Shown here: piece after piece, positions 8,400 to 16,298 of the stretch
How the letters are laid out: each line of letters begins with the position of its first letter
Numbering within the stretch: the stretch's first letter is position 1
Assembly (NCBI GenBank): GCA_025356695.1
Contig: JANXSE010000125.1
Coordinates: 1 to 51,617, forward strand
Direction: 5' to 3'
DNA: 51,617 nucleotides
From: Betaproteobacteria bacterium
GTDB taxonomy: Bacteria; Pseudomonadota; Gammaproteobacteria; Burkholderiales; SG8-41
Position numbers and translations under genes: made by a program
Notes under the pieces: model-generated
The model's input: the letters and a program-made list of their open reading frames with translations, nothing else
The model's database searches: none
Told to the model about the DNA's origin: nothing

Positions 8400-8486
8400 T
8401 CGCAGCAACAAGTGCGACGGGGTGGCCTGCAACTTGCACTCACTTCCATGTGTAACGGGACAACGGATTAATGCAGGAGGCAAAGC

Positions 8487-8735
8487 ATGCTGGTTTACCT
8501 TGATGACTACCGCAAAACCCGGATTGGCACTGCAAAAACCGGCGTCGGCGAAGCCCGGCTAAAGAATGGCACCTATGGTGACGATGTAATGAATGCGAAC
8601 TGGAATCCGGCGGTGCTTTTCGCCATACACACGCCCTCCCAGCAATCGCTCAGCCCGGAGCTTCCGGATGATCTGTCAGCCATTGATGTTGAGTCGTTCA
8701 TGAACAGAATTTACGGACTGGCATCACAAATTTAG
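8487..8735 (+). CDS. 82-residue protein of unknown function
   Basis: I do not recognise this protein. It is soluble, begins MLVYLDDYRKTR, has a basic/Gly-rich segment (GTAKTGVGEARLKNGTYGDD) and an acidic C-terminal half (SPELPDDLSAIDVESFMNRIYGLASQI) that should form one amphipathic helix. There is no signal peptide, membrane segment or Cys. That it is real is supported by a near-ideal Shine-Dalgarno (GCAGGAGG) 7 nt before the ATG, an upstream TATAAT and a strong intrinsic terminator 45 nt after the stop, so it is a self-contained single-gene transcription unit. A regulatory or adaptor role is only a guess. Confidence 0.75.
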   Translation: MLVYLDDYRKTRIGTAKTGVGEARLKNGTYGDDVMNANWNPAVLFAIHTPSQQSLSPELPDDLSAIDVESFMNRIYGLASQI

Positions 8736-8779
8736 ACACCTGCAGCATCAACCAGCTAAGCGCTGCCCCCAAGGCAGCG

Positions 8780-8828
8780 GCGGCAACTCCGGGCCCCCCT
8801 CCTCCCCCGGAGTTGCCGCAGTTTTTTT
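8780..8828 (+). terminator. intrinsic terminator after the 82-residue protein gene
   Basis: A 14-bp perfect stem (left arm 8780-8793, GCGGCAACTCCGGG; right arm 8806-8819) with a 12-nt pyrimidine-rich loop is followed by seven T (8822-8828). It terminates rightward transcription and lies between that gene and the convergent molybdenum hydroxylase operon. Confidence 0.9.
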
Positions 8829-8852
8829 CCCCTCCCGAATTCCCCCGGCACC

Positions 8853-11075
8853 TCAGCTTATTGCCGCCTTGATGCGCTCCGGCGTAAACGGCAGGTCGCG
8901 CGCGCGCCGCCCGATGGCATTGGCCACGGCATTGGCAATCGCTGCCACCGTCGGCCCCTGCGAACCTTCACCGGTACCAAGCGATTTTTCATCCGGCCGG
9001 TCCAGCAGCACGACTTCGACCGCCGGCACCTCGGGAAAGGTCAGGATCGGATATTCCGACCAACTGCGCGTAAGCACTTTCTGATTGTCGTACTGCAGTT
9101 GTTCTTTCAACGTCCAGCTTGTCGACTGGATAATGCCGCCTTCGATCTGGTTTTTGACCCCGTCCGGATTAACGATCATGCCGGCATCGACGGCCGCAAC
9201 GGCGCGTTTAACATGCACCTTGCCGCTTGCGCGCTCGATCTCGACATCGACAACGATGGCAACGTAGGCGGCAAGGTTCTTGTATTTCGCAAACGCAAAG
9301 CCGCGGCCCTGCGTGCCGTTGCCTTTGGCACCGGGTTTCCAAGCAGCCTTCTGCGCCGCCGCTTCGATTACTGCGCGCGCGCGCGCATCCTTCATATGCC
9401 GCAGCCGGAATTCCACCGGGTCTGCGCCTGCCGCCACCGCCAACTCGTCGATAAACGATTCGGCGGCGAATACATTCGCGTAAGCGCCCAAAGTGCGCAA
9501 TGCAGATGTCCGCAACGGCATTTCCGGCAAATAGTGCAAAACCACGCGCTGGCTCGGGAAATCATAGAGCGGCACCGAATTACGATCCGCTGCACCGCTC
9601 GGTTGTGGCGAGTTGAGCGGCTCGCCCAGCAGTTGCGGCTTGGCGAGATATGAACCGGCCAGCAAATTGGTGCCGGGGCCACCCGGCCGCGTGCTGTGAG
9701 GATGGCTCCAGACGTCGTGACGCCAGTCGACGACCTGACCGCTGGTGTTCAAGCGGGCCTGCATCTTCATCACCATGGGCGAGCCGTACGGCTCCCAGCC
9801 GAACTCGTCTTCGCGCATCCATTGCAGTTTGACCGGGCGCCCACCCGTCGCGCGCGCCAGCAAGGCAGCATCGCCGGCAACGTCGTCGGCCGCGTTGTGC
9901 CCGTAACAGCCTGAGCCCTCGACGTGCACGGCAGTGATGTTCGATTCGCCAAGGCCCGTCAGACGTGCCAGGTGCTGGCGCAGGGGAAACACTCCCTGGC
10001 TGTGCGTCCACACCGTCAGCCTGCCCTCCTTGAATTGCGCAACGGCACAGGACGGCCCGATCGAGGCATGGCATTGATAGGGACGCGTGTAGGTCGCTTC
10101 AATGGTGGAAACCTGCCCGCCGCCGGCGCTGCCGGCCTTGACGCTGATCAGCGCGTCTTTCGACGGCAGCTTCTGCAAATGATCGTACAACGCCATACCG
10201 CGCGGCGGCAGATCTGCGCTTTCTTTCCATCTGGCAACAGCGCGCATCTTTTCCGCCGCCTTGATCGCCTGCTCCTCGCGTTCGGCCGCTACAGCGAGAA
10301 AATTGCCATCGCGCAGTACGGCAACAACGCCGGGCATCGCGCGCACCGCGGCTTCATCGAACGCCTCGAGTTGGGCCCGACGCGACGGCGGCCGCACTGC
10401 GCGTCCGAACACCATGCTCGGCAGACGCATGTCCTGAACGTACGCCTGTTCGCCGCGAACTTTCTTCGGAATGTCGCGACGCGGCACCGATTTGCCGATC
10501 ACCGTGCGTCGCGCTGCCGGCTTCGGCCTCGCTTTTGCCGTGGCTTCGCGTTTGAAACTGGCGCTCTGTGCAAGCTCCCAATACGTCGTCTTGGCACTGC
10601 CCGCACTCACCGTGCCGTCGCTGACCGCCAGGCTGTCGGTCGCCACACCAAGACGCGCTGCAGCGAGTTGCAACAAAATTTCGCGCGCCTCCGCCGCCGC
10701 GTAATGCAACGCAGTGCCGCTTTGTTCGACCGACTGGCTGCCCGCGGTCATACCCTCGTTCGGGCTGCGCGAAGTATCCGCGGAAATCATGTCGATGCGA
10801 TCGTAGTTGACGTCGAGTTCGTCGGCGGCAATCTGCGCCAGCGCGGTCAGGATGCCCTGCCCGAGTTCGACCTTGCCGGTAAACACAGTGACCCTGCCGT
10901 CGGCGTTGATGCGCAACCAGCCGTCGAGCATGCGGTTGGTTTGCAGACTGCCGGGCAGCGCTGCCGGTTGCGTCTGCGCCATTACAGCCGGAAACAGGCT
11001 GAAGCCGACGACAATGCCGCCGCTGCGTTTGAGAAACGAACGGCGGCTCAGTTTTTCGATTTGAATTTCGCTCAT
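8853..11075 (-). CDS. isoquinoline 1-oxidoreductase-type molybdopterin subunit (xanthine dehydrogenase family)
   Basis: 740 residues. A twin-arginine signal (LSRRSFLKRSGGIVVGFSLFP) predicts export with bound cofactor to the periplasm. The rest matches the large Moco subunit of IorB-type aldehyde/N-heterocycle oxidoreductases: FTGKVELGQGILTALAQIAADELDV near the N-terminus, a central VRGEQAYVQDMRLP segment beginning the aldehyde-oxidase domain, EGSGCYGHNAADDVAGDAALLA, and the C-terminal GTGEGSQGPTVAAIANAVANA, where the Glu of the GEG segment aligns with the catalytic Glu of the family. It overlaps the upstream [2Fe-2S] subunit by ATGA, so the two are translationally coupled. No third cytochrome subunit or XdhC/MobA chaperone is adjacent. 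The substrate cannot be read from the sequence. Confidence 0.88.
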   Translation of the reverse strand: MSEIQIEKLSRRSFLKRSGGIVVGFSLFPAVMAQTQPAALPGSLQTNRMLDGWLRINADGRVTVFTGKVELGQGILTALAQIAADELDVNYDRIDMISADTSRSPNEGMTAGSQSVEQSGTALHYAAAEAREILLQLAAARLGVATDSLAVSDGTVSAGSAKTTYWELAQSASFKREATAKARPKPAARRTVIGKSVPRRDIPKKVRGEQAYVQDMRLPSMVFGRAVRPPSRRAQLEAFDEAAVRAMPGVVAVLRDGNFLAVAAEREEQAIKAAEKMRAVARWKESADLPPRGMALYDHLQKLPSKDALISVKAGSAGGGQVSTIEATYTRPYQCHASIGPSCAVAQFKEGRLTVWTHSQGVFPLRQHLARLTGLGESNITAVHVEGSGCYGHNAADDVAGDAALLARATGGRPVKLQWMREDEFGWEPYGSPMVMKMQARLNTSGQVVDWRHDVWSHPHSTRPGGPGTNLLAGSYLAKPQLLGEPLNSPQPSGAADRNSVPLYDFPSQRVVLHYLPEMPLRTSALRTLGAYANVFAAESFIDELAVAAGADPVEFRLRHMKDARARAVIEAAAQKAAWKPGAKGNGTQGRGFAFAKYKNLAAYVAIVVDVEIERASGKVHVKRAVAAVDAGMIVNPDGVKNQIEGGIIQSTSWTLKEQLQYDNQKVLTRSWSEYPILTFPEVPAVEVVLLDRPDEKSLGTGEGSQGPTVAAIANAVANAIGRRARDLPFTPERIKAAIS

Positions 11076-11578
11076 GCTTGTGCTCCTTCGGCAATGGCCG
11101 CGCTACGGCTGGCAGTTGCAGCCATCGCCTTCGCCGCGCGCTGTATGGCGCGCACGATCCGGTTATGCGTCCCGCAACGGCAGAGGTTTGCCGCCATCGC
11201 TTTGCGGATCTGCGTCTCGGTCGGTTGCGGATTGCGCTCAAGAAACGCCTTGGCCGTCATAATCATGCCGTTCATGCAGTAGCCGCATTGCGCGGCCTGC
11301 TCATCCATGAAAGCCTGCTGCAGGGGGTGCAATTTGCCAGCCGCCGCAAGTCCCTCGAGCGTGGTAATTTTCCCGCCACTTGCGGTGGCCATCGCGGTGA
11401 CGCAGGAGCGCACCGCCTTGCCGTCGACAATCACGGTGCAGGCGCCGCATTGCGACACGCCGCAACCGTATTTCGCGCCGTTCAGACCGAGATCGTTACG
11501 CAACACATAAAGCAACGGCGTATCCGGCGCGGCGTCGGAAGCATGCGTCTGCCCGTTCACACTGATCGATATGCCCAT
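11072..11578 (-). CDS. isoquinoline 1-oxidoreductase-type [2Fe-2S] subunit
   Basis: 168 residues, the usual size of IorA-like small subunits. The plant-ferredoxin-type cluster ligands are Cys39, Cys44, Cys47 and Cys59 (GCGVSQCGACTV ... RSC). The second cluster, close to molybdopterin, is in the C-terminal helical domain (QCGYCMNGMI and LCRCGTHNRI). It passes electrons from the Moco subunit encoded immediately downstream to an acceptor, probably a cytochrome c. A strong Shine-Dalgarno (GGAGGAG) precedes the ATG at 11578. There is no signal peptide, as expected if the Tat signal on the large subunit exports both. The 150-nt region to the divergent ydcH-type gene should contain the operon promoter. 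Confidence 0.9.
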   Translation of the reverse strand: MGISISVNGQTHASDAAPDTPLLYVLRNDLGLNGAKYGCGVSQCGACTVIVDGKAVRSCVTAMATASGGKITTLEGLAAAGKLHPLQQAFMDEQAAQCGYCMNGMIMTAKAFLERNPQPTETQIRKAMAANLCRCGTHNRIVRAIQRAAKAMAATASRSAAIAEGAQA

Positions 11579-11728
11579 CTCTCCTCCTGCAGCTTGTTAT
11601 GGTCCGCGCACATTCTAGCGCAGGAAAACTGCGTGTAATCAGGAATTGTTGGATGCACCGCAACAGGCACCCCCGGCAGTTTTCGCGATATACTTTCCGC
11701 CCGACCACCCGCGCTTAGGTGCCTGGCC

Positions 11729-11932
11729 ATGCAGCCGGATTTTGAATCGATCAGGCGACGCGTCAAAGAACTGCAAGTCGAGCACCGCGATCTCGACGAC
11801 ATCATTGCGCGACTGGCGAAAGAGCCCTGGCAGGATCAACTGCAGCTGCAGCGGCTGAAAAAAAGAAAATTGTTGCTGAAAGACCAGATCCGTCATCTGG
11901 AACGACAACTGACGCCGGATATTCCGGCCTAG
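11729..11932 (+). CDS. YdcH-family (DUF465) small coiled-coil protein
   Basis: 67 residues, nearly all helical, with heptad-like hydrophobic spacing: FESIRRRVKELQVEHRDLDDII, then LQLQRLKKRKLLLKDQIRHLERQL. The conserved LKKRKLLLKDQI segment is the signature of the YdcH/DUF465 family, whose function is not established. The ATG at 11729 is the first in the frame and gives the standard family length. It ends 51 nt before a convergent amidohydrolase gene. Confidence 0.85.
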   Translation: MQPDFESIRRRVKELQVEHRDLDDIIARLAKEPWQDQLQLQRLKKRKLLLKDQIRHLERQLTPDIPA

Positions 11933-11983
11933 GTTATCGCCGCAAACAGACCGTATCGCAGCGGCCAGCTGGCGCGGCGCCCG

Positions 11984-13144
11984 TCAGGCGAACCCGAGCA
12001 AACGCTCGGCATTGCCATGCCAAAGGAGCTCCTTGGCGCCTTCGGCGATGTCCTGATTGGCATGCAAAAGTTCGACATCCCTGTATTTCATGCGCCCGCC
12101 TGGATCGTCGTGCGGATAATCCGTGGCAAACAAAAACTGCGTAGCACCGAACAGCCGCACGGCTTCCGCCAGTTCGGGCTCTTCCGTCTCAATTGTAAAG
12201 AACAGATTGGTTTTGAAATAGTGGCCCGGTGGCCGCTTGTTTTTGGGTTTGTAATCTGCTTCCGACACGATGCGTTTGCCACCGGTCAGCTTGCGATAAT
12301 TGAAGCGTGGCGCCGCATCCTCCGATTCGTAGTCGACTACTTCATCGTTAAAAACCGCATCAAGATGCTGCACCAGCGGCTTGATGAAGCTGACACCGGC
12401 TTCGGTGAAGACAAACTGCAAACCGGGAAAATCGTCGAGTAGCCCGCTGGTAATCAAAGATACCAGGCTCATCTGACCTTCCTGCGGCGCCATCACGTCG
12501 AGGCCGTTGAACTGGTAATTCATCAGATTGGTCATGCGGTGGCCGTGCTGGATATTGTGCAGAAACACCGGCATCTTCAACTGCTCGGCGCGCGCAAAAA
12601 ACGGCCACAGTTCGCGGCGATTGCCGAACGGCTCGGAAAAACAGTGCTCGCGCACCGGATACACCTTATCCAGAATCACGGCGCGAAAACCCTCTTCCTG
12701 CGCCCACTCCATCTCGCGAATCGAAGCGTTGACATCCTGCAACGCGACCAGTGCGCCGCCGATCAAATGCTGCGGATAAGCGCGCAGGTGCTTAAGCACG
12801 GCCAGATTCCAGGAGTGCGCCATTGCCGTACCCAGCAGCGCATCGGGCAGATATGAAAACGCGGTACCGGTCAGTTGCGGAAAAAGGAACTGGCGGTCAA
12901 TGCCGAGCTTTGCGTAATCACGCAGTCGCACCTCGATGTCGTAAAGCCCGGCGTGACGCGAACCGCTGCCGGGGGGCGGTAAGGGTGTGGCTCCGGGCAC
13001 TTCCGGCGGCGCCCCGGGAAAATCAACCGCGGTGTGCAGGCCGGCGGCATCAAATTTGAGATGCGGCCTTAGTGCATCCCATTCAGGCCCGGTGTAGTCA
13101 TAGGCATCACGCGGCAGAAAATGCGTGTCGCAATCGATGATCAC
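11984..13144 (-). CDS. amidohydrolase-2 family metal-dependent hydrolase/decarboxylase
   Basis: 386 residues. The N-terminus IIDCDTHFLP carries the D-x-H metal motif of the ACMS decarboxylase-like amidohydrolases, PVFLHNIQHG supplies further His ligands near mid-protein, and ATDYPHDDP near the C-terminus supplies the conserved Asp. Family members include o-pyrocatechuate, gamma-resorcylate and ACMS decarboxylases as well as hydrolases, so decarboxylase versus hydrolase stays open. The start is GTG at 13144, overlapping the TGA of dsbB (GTGA), which removes a longer non-homologous leader. Its coupling to dsbB is unusual and may simply reflect read-through expression. Confidence 0.85.
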   Translation of the reverse strand: MIIDCDTHFLPRDAYDYTGPEWDALRPHLKFDAAGLHTAVDFPGAPPEVPGATPLPPPGSGSRHAGLYDIEVRLRDYAKLGIDRQFLFPQLTGTAFSYLPDALLGTAMAHSWNLAVLKHLRAYPQHLIGGALVALQDVNASIREMEWAQEEGFRAVILDKVYPVREHCFSEPFGNRRELWPFFARAEQLKMPVFLHNIQHGHRMTNLMNYQFNGLDVMAPQEGQMSLVSLITSGLLDDFPGLQFVFTEAGVSFIKPLVQHLDAVFNDEVVDYESEDAAPRFNYRKLTGGKRIVSEADYKPKNKRPPGHYFKTNLFFTIETEEPELAEAVRLFGATQFLFATDYPHDDPGGRMKYRDVELLHANQDIAEGAKELLWHGNAERLLGFA

Positions 13145-13665
13145 GCCGCAGTCCGTGGTTTGCTGACGACGGCGGCAATGAAAATGGCGTAAACACCTAG
13201 CAACACCAACCACAGCAACGACCACTCGGGGATCGAAACGCCAATGAAGGTCCAGCCGGCCTCAGCACATTCGCCCGAGCCGCGAAATATTTTCTCGAGC
13301 GCCTGCCCCAGCGGAAAACGATTCAGCATGTATTCGAGGCCGGGCCCGCATTCCGGCACGCGGTCTTTGGGCAAATGCTGCAGCCAGACGTGGCGGGCCG
13401 CGACGCTGGTGCCCATGAGGGCAATCCCCAGTAACAGCATGCCGTAAATCCAGGCACCCACGCGCCGCGGGCCATGGACCGCGGCGATCAGAAAGACGAC
13501 GCCAAGCGCGATAAACGCCACCCTCTGCAGGATGCAAAGCGGACAGGGGTTCTGGTTTTCGTAATGCTGCAGATACAGGGCAAACGCCATCAAGCCCGCG
13601 CAGACCAGAAAGCCGGCGGCATAACAGAGGCGCGGCGTCAGTTTCGAAAGCAATGAATTCATCAT
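13141..13665 (-). CDS. dsbB: disulfide bond formation protein DsbB
   Basis: 174 residues with four transmembrane helices. It reoxidises periplasmic DsbA and passes electrons to ubiquinone. Both functional Cys pairs are present: Cys41-x-x-Cys44 (NPCPLCILQR) in the first periplasmic loop and Cys106 and Cys133 (VPECGPG ... GECAEAGW) in the second. The preferred start is the first ATG of a tandem pair at 13665, which has AGG 7 nt upstream. Upstream in-frame sequence is non-homologous and runs into the divergent arfB promoter. The stop overlaps the GTG of the amidohydrolase gene. Confidence 0.92.
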   Translation of the reverse strand: MMNSLLSKLTPRLCYAAGFLVCAGLMAFALYLQHYENQNPCPLCILQRVAFIALGVVFLIAAVHGPRRVGAWIYGMLLLGIALMGTSVAARHVWLQHLPKDRVPECGPGLEYMLNRFPLGQALEKIFRGSGECAEAGWTFIGVSIPEWSLLWLVLLGVYAIFIAAVVSKPRTAA

Positions 13666-13838
13666 GTCCCAACCTGTCCGGTGTAAGTGAATGATTCTAG
13701 CAAAATCCCTGCGCATGCCGTGATTCACGACGATCCGGCATAGGACTGCGTCCGCACAGCCAGGTTCAATTTGTTTCAACGGTAGCAGGCGAACGGACGG
13801 CGCTTGTGAGCAAACCGCGGCGCCAGTAGACTGCGTCC

Positions 13839-14258
13839 ATGCGAGTATCACCACAAATAGTCATCGACGAGCGCGATCTGGAAGAACAGTTTGTGCGCGC
13901 ATCCGGTCCCGGCGGGCAGAACGTCAACAAGGTATCCACGGCGGTGCAACTGCGCTTTCGTGCCGCGACCGCGACCGCACTGAACGCCGCGGTCCGCGCG
14001 CGATTGTTAAAACTCGCGGGCAGTCGCGCCACTGCGGCGGGCGAAATCATCATTGTCGCCCAACGCTACCGCACGCAATCGCAGAACCGCGCGGATGCGC
14101 GGGCGCGACTGGCGGCGATGATACTGAAGGCTTCATTGGCGCCCAGGATGCGCCGCGCCACCAAACCAACCGCCGGCTCAAAGAAACGCCGTCTTGAATC
14201 CAAACAACGGGCCGGCTCCATCAAGCGCCTGCGCGGCGCCGTGACTGATCACGACTGA
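13839..14258 (+). CDS. arfB: peptidyl-tRNA hydrolase ArfB (ribosome rescue factor)
   Basis: 139 residues. The GGQ motif (Gly25-Gly26-Gln27 in ASGPGGQNVNK) catalyses peptidyl-tRNA hydrolysis on stalled ribosomes. The domain (1-100) matches RF1/2 domain 3. The C-terminal tail is rich in Lys and Arg (KKRRLESKQRAGSIKRLR) as in YaeJ/ArfB, where it inserts into the empty mRNA channel. It is divergent from dsbB with 173 nt between the starts. Confidence 0.92.
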   Translation: MRVSPQIVIDERDLEEQFVRASGPGGQNVNKVSTAVQLRFRAATATALNAAVRARLLKLAGSRATAAGEIIIVAQRYRTQSQNRADARARLAAMILKASLAPRMRRATKPTAGSKKRRLESKQRAGSIKRLRGAVTDHD

Positions 14259-14392
14259 TCAGTAGAGGCCCGTTCCCGCCAAGTGCGGATAGACTGAAAT
14301 ATTCACCTGTTATAACATTCTTCGCGCGGTTCGAAATCGTCATGCAGGGCACCACGCTTCCACACACAAACACAATAACCAAGGAGAGCAGA

Positions 14393-14851
14393 ATGAAGGT
14401 CAACGCACTTTTGGCAGTCGCTGCATTTGCGACCACGGCAATCATCGCAACGGATGCACTCGCACAAGCCAAGCCCGAAACGCTGGTCAAGCAGCGCCAG
14501 GCGGCAATGACGCTGCAGGGAAAATACTTTTATTCGATTCGGCCGATGGCGCAGGGCAAGTTGCCATATGACGCAGCCGTTGTCACACGCAACGCAGCCT
14601 TTCTGGATGCGTTGAGCCACATGCCGTGGGATGGATTCAACGCAAACACCAAAGACATTAAATCGGGAACCTTGCCCGCCGTATACACCGATGCCGCAAA
14701 ATTCAAGGAATCCGGCGATCGCCTTGTTGCCGAAAGCGCCAAACTGGTTGCATTGACTAAAGGCACCGACGAGGCTGCCATCAAAGCGCAAATACTGGCG
14801 ATCGACAAAGTCTGCGGCGGCTGCCACGAAACGTTTCGCGAGCGCCAATAA
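14393..14851 (+). CDS. periplasmic cytochrome c' family protein
   Basis: 152 residues. A Sec signal (MKVNALLAVAAFATTAIIATDALAQA) is followed by a four-helix-bundle sequence and a single C-terminal haem site CGGCH at residues 141-145, the layout of cytochrome c'/c556. The ATG at 14393 has AAGGAGA 8 nt upstream; an in-frame start 51 nt earlier would precede the signal peptide with a non-hydrophobic stretch and is rejected. The next gene, a dihaem cytochrome c, begins 26 nt downstream, so the pair is probably an operon feeding periplasmic electron transfer. Roles in the family include NO binding and electron shuttling. Confidence 0.9.
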   Translation: MKVNALLAVAAFATTAIIATDALAQAKPETLVKQRQAAMTLQGKYFYSIRPMAQGKLPYDAAVVTRNAAFLDALSHMPWDGFNANTKDIKSGTLPAVYTDAAKFKESGDRLVAESAKLVALTKGTDEAAIKAQILAIDKVCGGCHETFRERQ

Positions 14852-14877
14852 CCGATAGTGCAGCAGAAAGGCCTGGC

Positions 14878-15780
14878 ATGAAATCGCAATACGTTTGTGA
14901 TTTTTTCGCGCGTCACAATCGAGTTTTCTTCAGCGGTTTCATGACGGGTATTTTTCTTTTTGCAGGCGCCCTCATTTCCGGCACCGTTGCCGCGCAGGGA
15001 GATGCAAAACGCGGACAATATCTTGCAACTGCCGGCGGTTGCATGGGCTGCCACACGATGACCGGCAAAGATGCCGCCGTCTATGCGGGTGGACGCGCCT
15101 TGAAAACGCCGTTTGGAATTTTCTACGGCCCCAATATCACGCCGGATTCCAAAGCGGGGATCGGCGCCTGGTCTGAAGCGGATTTCGTACGTGCGATGCG
15201 ACACGGCGAACGGTCGGACGGCAGCAACTATTTTCCCGCTTTCCCCTATCCCTCATTTACGCGCATCACCGACAGCGATCTGAGCGACCTTTGGGCTTTT
15301 CTGCAGACGCTGCCCGCGAGCACTCGCCAGAGCCAGCCGCATGAACTGCGTTTCCCGTTTGGCTTTCGCTTCATGGTAACTGTCTGGAAATGGCTGTTCT
15401 TCACGCCCGGACCTTTGATCGAGGCGCAGAACAGTCCCGCTGCGCGCGGTGCCTACCTCGTGCAGGCGCTCGGACATTGCGGTGAATGCCATACACCGAG
15501 GAATTTTCTTGGCGGCCCGCGCCGTGACCGTGTGCTGGCCGGCGGCATGGGCCCTGAGGGCAAGCGTGTTCCCAATTTGACGCCGGCGCGTCTGAAATCA
15601 TGGAGTGACGCCGACCTGAAGGAATTTCTGCTGAGCGGCGCCACCCCCGATGGCGATGCAGCAGCGGAGCCCATGGACGAAGTGATCCGCAATTCGAGCA
15701 GCAAATTGCTGCCGGCCGATCTGGCAGCAGTCATCGCTTATATGCGCAGCCTGCCTGCCATCCCAGACGAGCCGCGCTAG
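14878..15780 (+). CDS. dihaem cytochrome c (gluconate/alcohol dehydrogenase cytochrome-subunit type)
   Basis: 300 residues with a signal/anchor segment (FFSGFMTGIFLFAGALISGTVAAQ) and two cytochrome c domains. Haem motifs are CMGCH (55-59) and CGECH (201-205); probable axial Met ligands lie in the C-terminal parts of each domain. Segments such as GPNITPDSKAGIGAW and PNLTPARLKSWSDADL are typical of cytochrome subunits serving membrane or periplasmic dehydrogenases. A Met at residue 22 is a possible alternative start. No dehydrogenase lies in the same operon; the nearest candidate donor is the molybdenum hydroxylase at 8.9-11.6 kb, which lacks its own cytochrome. Confidence 0.88.
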   Translation: MKSQYVCDFFARHNRVFFSGFMTGIFLFAGALISGTVAAQGDAKRGQYLATAGGCMGCHTMTGKDAAVYAGGRALKTPFGIFYGPNITPDSKAGIGAWSEADFVRAMRHGERSDGSNYFPAFPYPSFTRITDSDLSDLWAFLQTLPASTRQSQPHELRFPFGFRFMVTVWKWLFFTPGPLIEAQNSPAARGAYLVQALGHCGECHTPRNFLGGPRRDRVLAGGMGPEGKRVPNLTPARLKSWSDADLKEFLLSGATPDGDAAAEPMDEVIRNSSSKLLPADLAAVIAYMRSLPAIPDEPR

Positions 15781-15965
15781 CCCTCTTCCAGCCCTGCTGA
15801 TTGCCGGTGTTTCGACAGGTGCGTCGGGTTTCAGGCGCTCAAGCAGGCGAATCTTCGCCAAAATTGACGTTTTACGCCTGTTTTTCCTGTGCTTTGGCGG
15901 TCGTAACCCGCAACCGACGGTGGCGCGTTTCTTGCACTATAAATTTCTTTCTTTCCCCTTCTCAG

Positions 15966-16061
15966 GTGGAAGACTGGAACATTGCGGACTATTCTGCCTA
16001 CGGCAAAGAAGAGCAGAAAGCTGACGCCGAGGAGAATTGCGAATGCTGGAGGTTGATCTAA
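15966..16061 (+). other. candidate 31-codon leader ORF overlapping the next gene
   Basis: A GTG-initiated frame of 31 residues (VEDWNIADYSAYGKEEQK ... CECWRLI) ends inside the first codons of the RRM-like gene, overlapping its start by 19 nt in another frame. It sits just after a TATAAA (15938-15943) that could be a -10 box. Its composition is acidic and soluble, with a C-terminal Cys-Glu-Cys-Trp, and its codon choice looks coding-like. Against it, the GTG has no purine-rich Shine-Dalgarno. It may be a leader peptide for translational coupling, or chance. Confidence 0.3.
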
Positions 16062-16270
16062 AAGTGCCGGATCGTGAAATCGGCGAGATTGTCGCGCAAC
16101 GCTGCGCGTCATTCGGCCGCGTAACCTCGGTCAAAGTACACCGCACGCCTTCTGCATTCGCGCTGGTTGAAATGACCACACGCGACCAAACCAACGAACT
16201 TGCCGCCAACCTCGGCGGTTCTGTGTTCGGCACCTGCGCACTGATTCATTTGGAACAGGAGTCCGGCTGA
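16043..16270 (+). CDS. 75-residue RRM-like small protein
   Basis: The pattern beta (LEVDLKV), helix (REIGEIVAQRCASFG), beta (VTSVKVHR), beta (SAFALVEM, resembling RNP1), helix (TNELAANLGG), beta (CALIHLEQ) matches a single RNA-recognition-motif fold, so RNA binding is inferred. I do not recognise a named family. The ATG at 16043 has GAGGAG 8 nt upstream; a TTG two codons earlier is less likely. The preceding 262 nt contain only a TATAAA and the possible leader ORF. It ends 28 nt before the convergent aas gene. Confidence 0.65.
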   Translation: MLEVDLKVPDREIGEIVAQRCASFGRVTSVKVHRTPSAFALVEMTTRDQTNELAANLGGSVFGTCALIHLEQESG

Positions 16271-16298
16271 CGCCAAGACCGGCGCCGTCCGCGCGTCA

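Noticed and set aside
9924..11282. A 452-codon plus-strand frame opposite the molybdenum hydroxylase
   Set aside because: Same reason: antisense to a conserved gene, no family pattern, composition typical of shadow frames. Similar long antisense frames at 647-1732, 23974-25041 and 39891-40976 were also dismissed.
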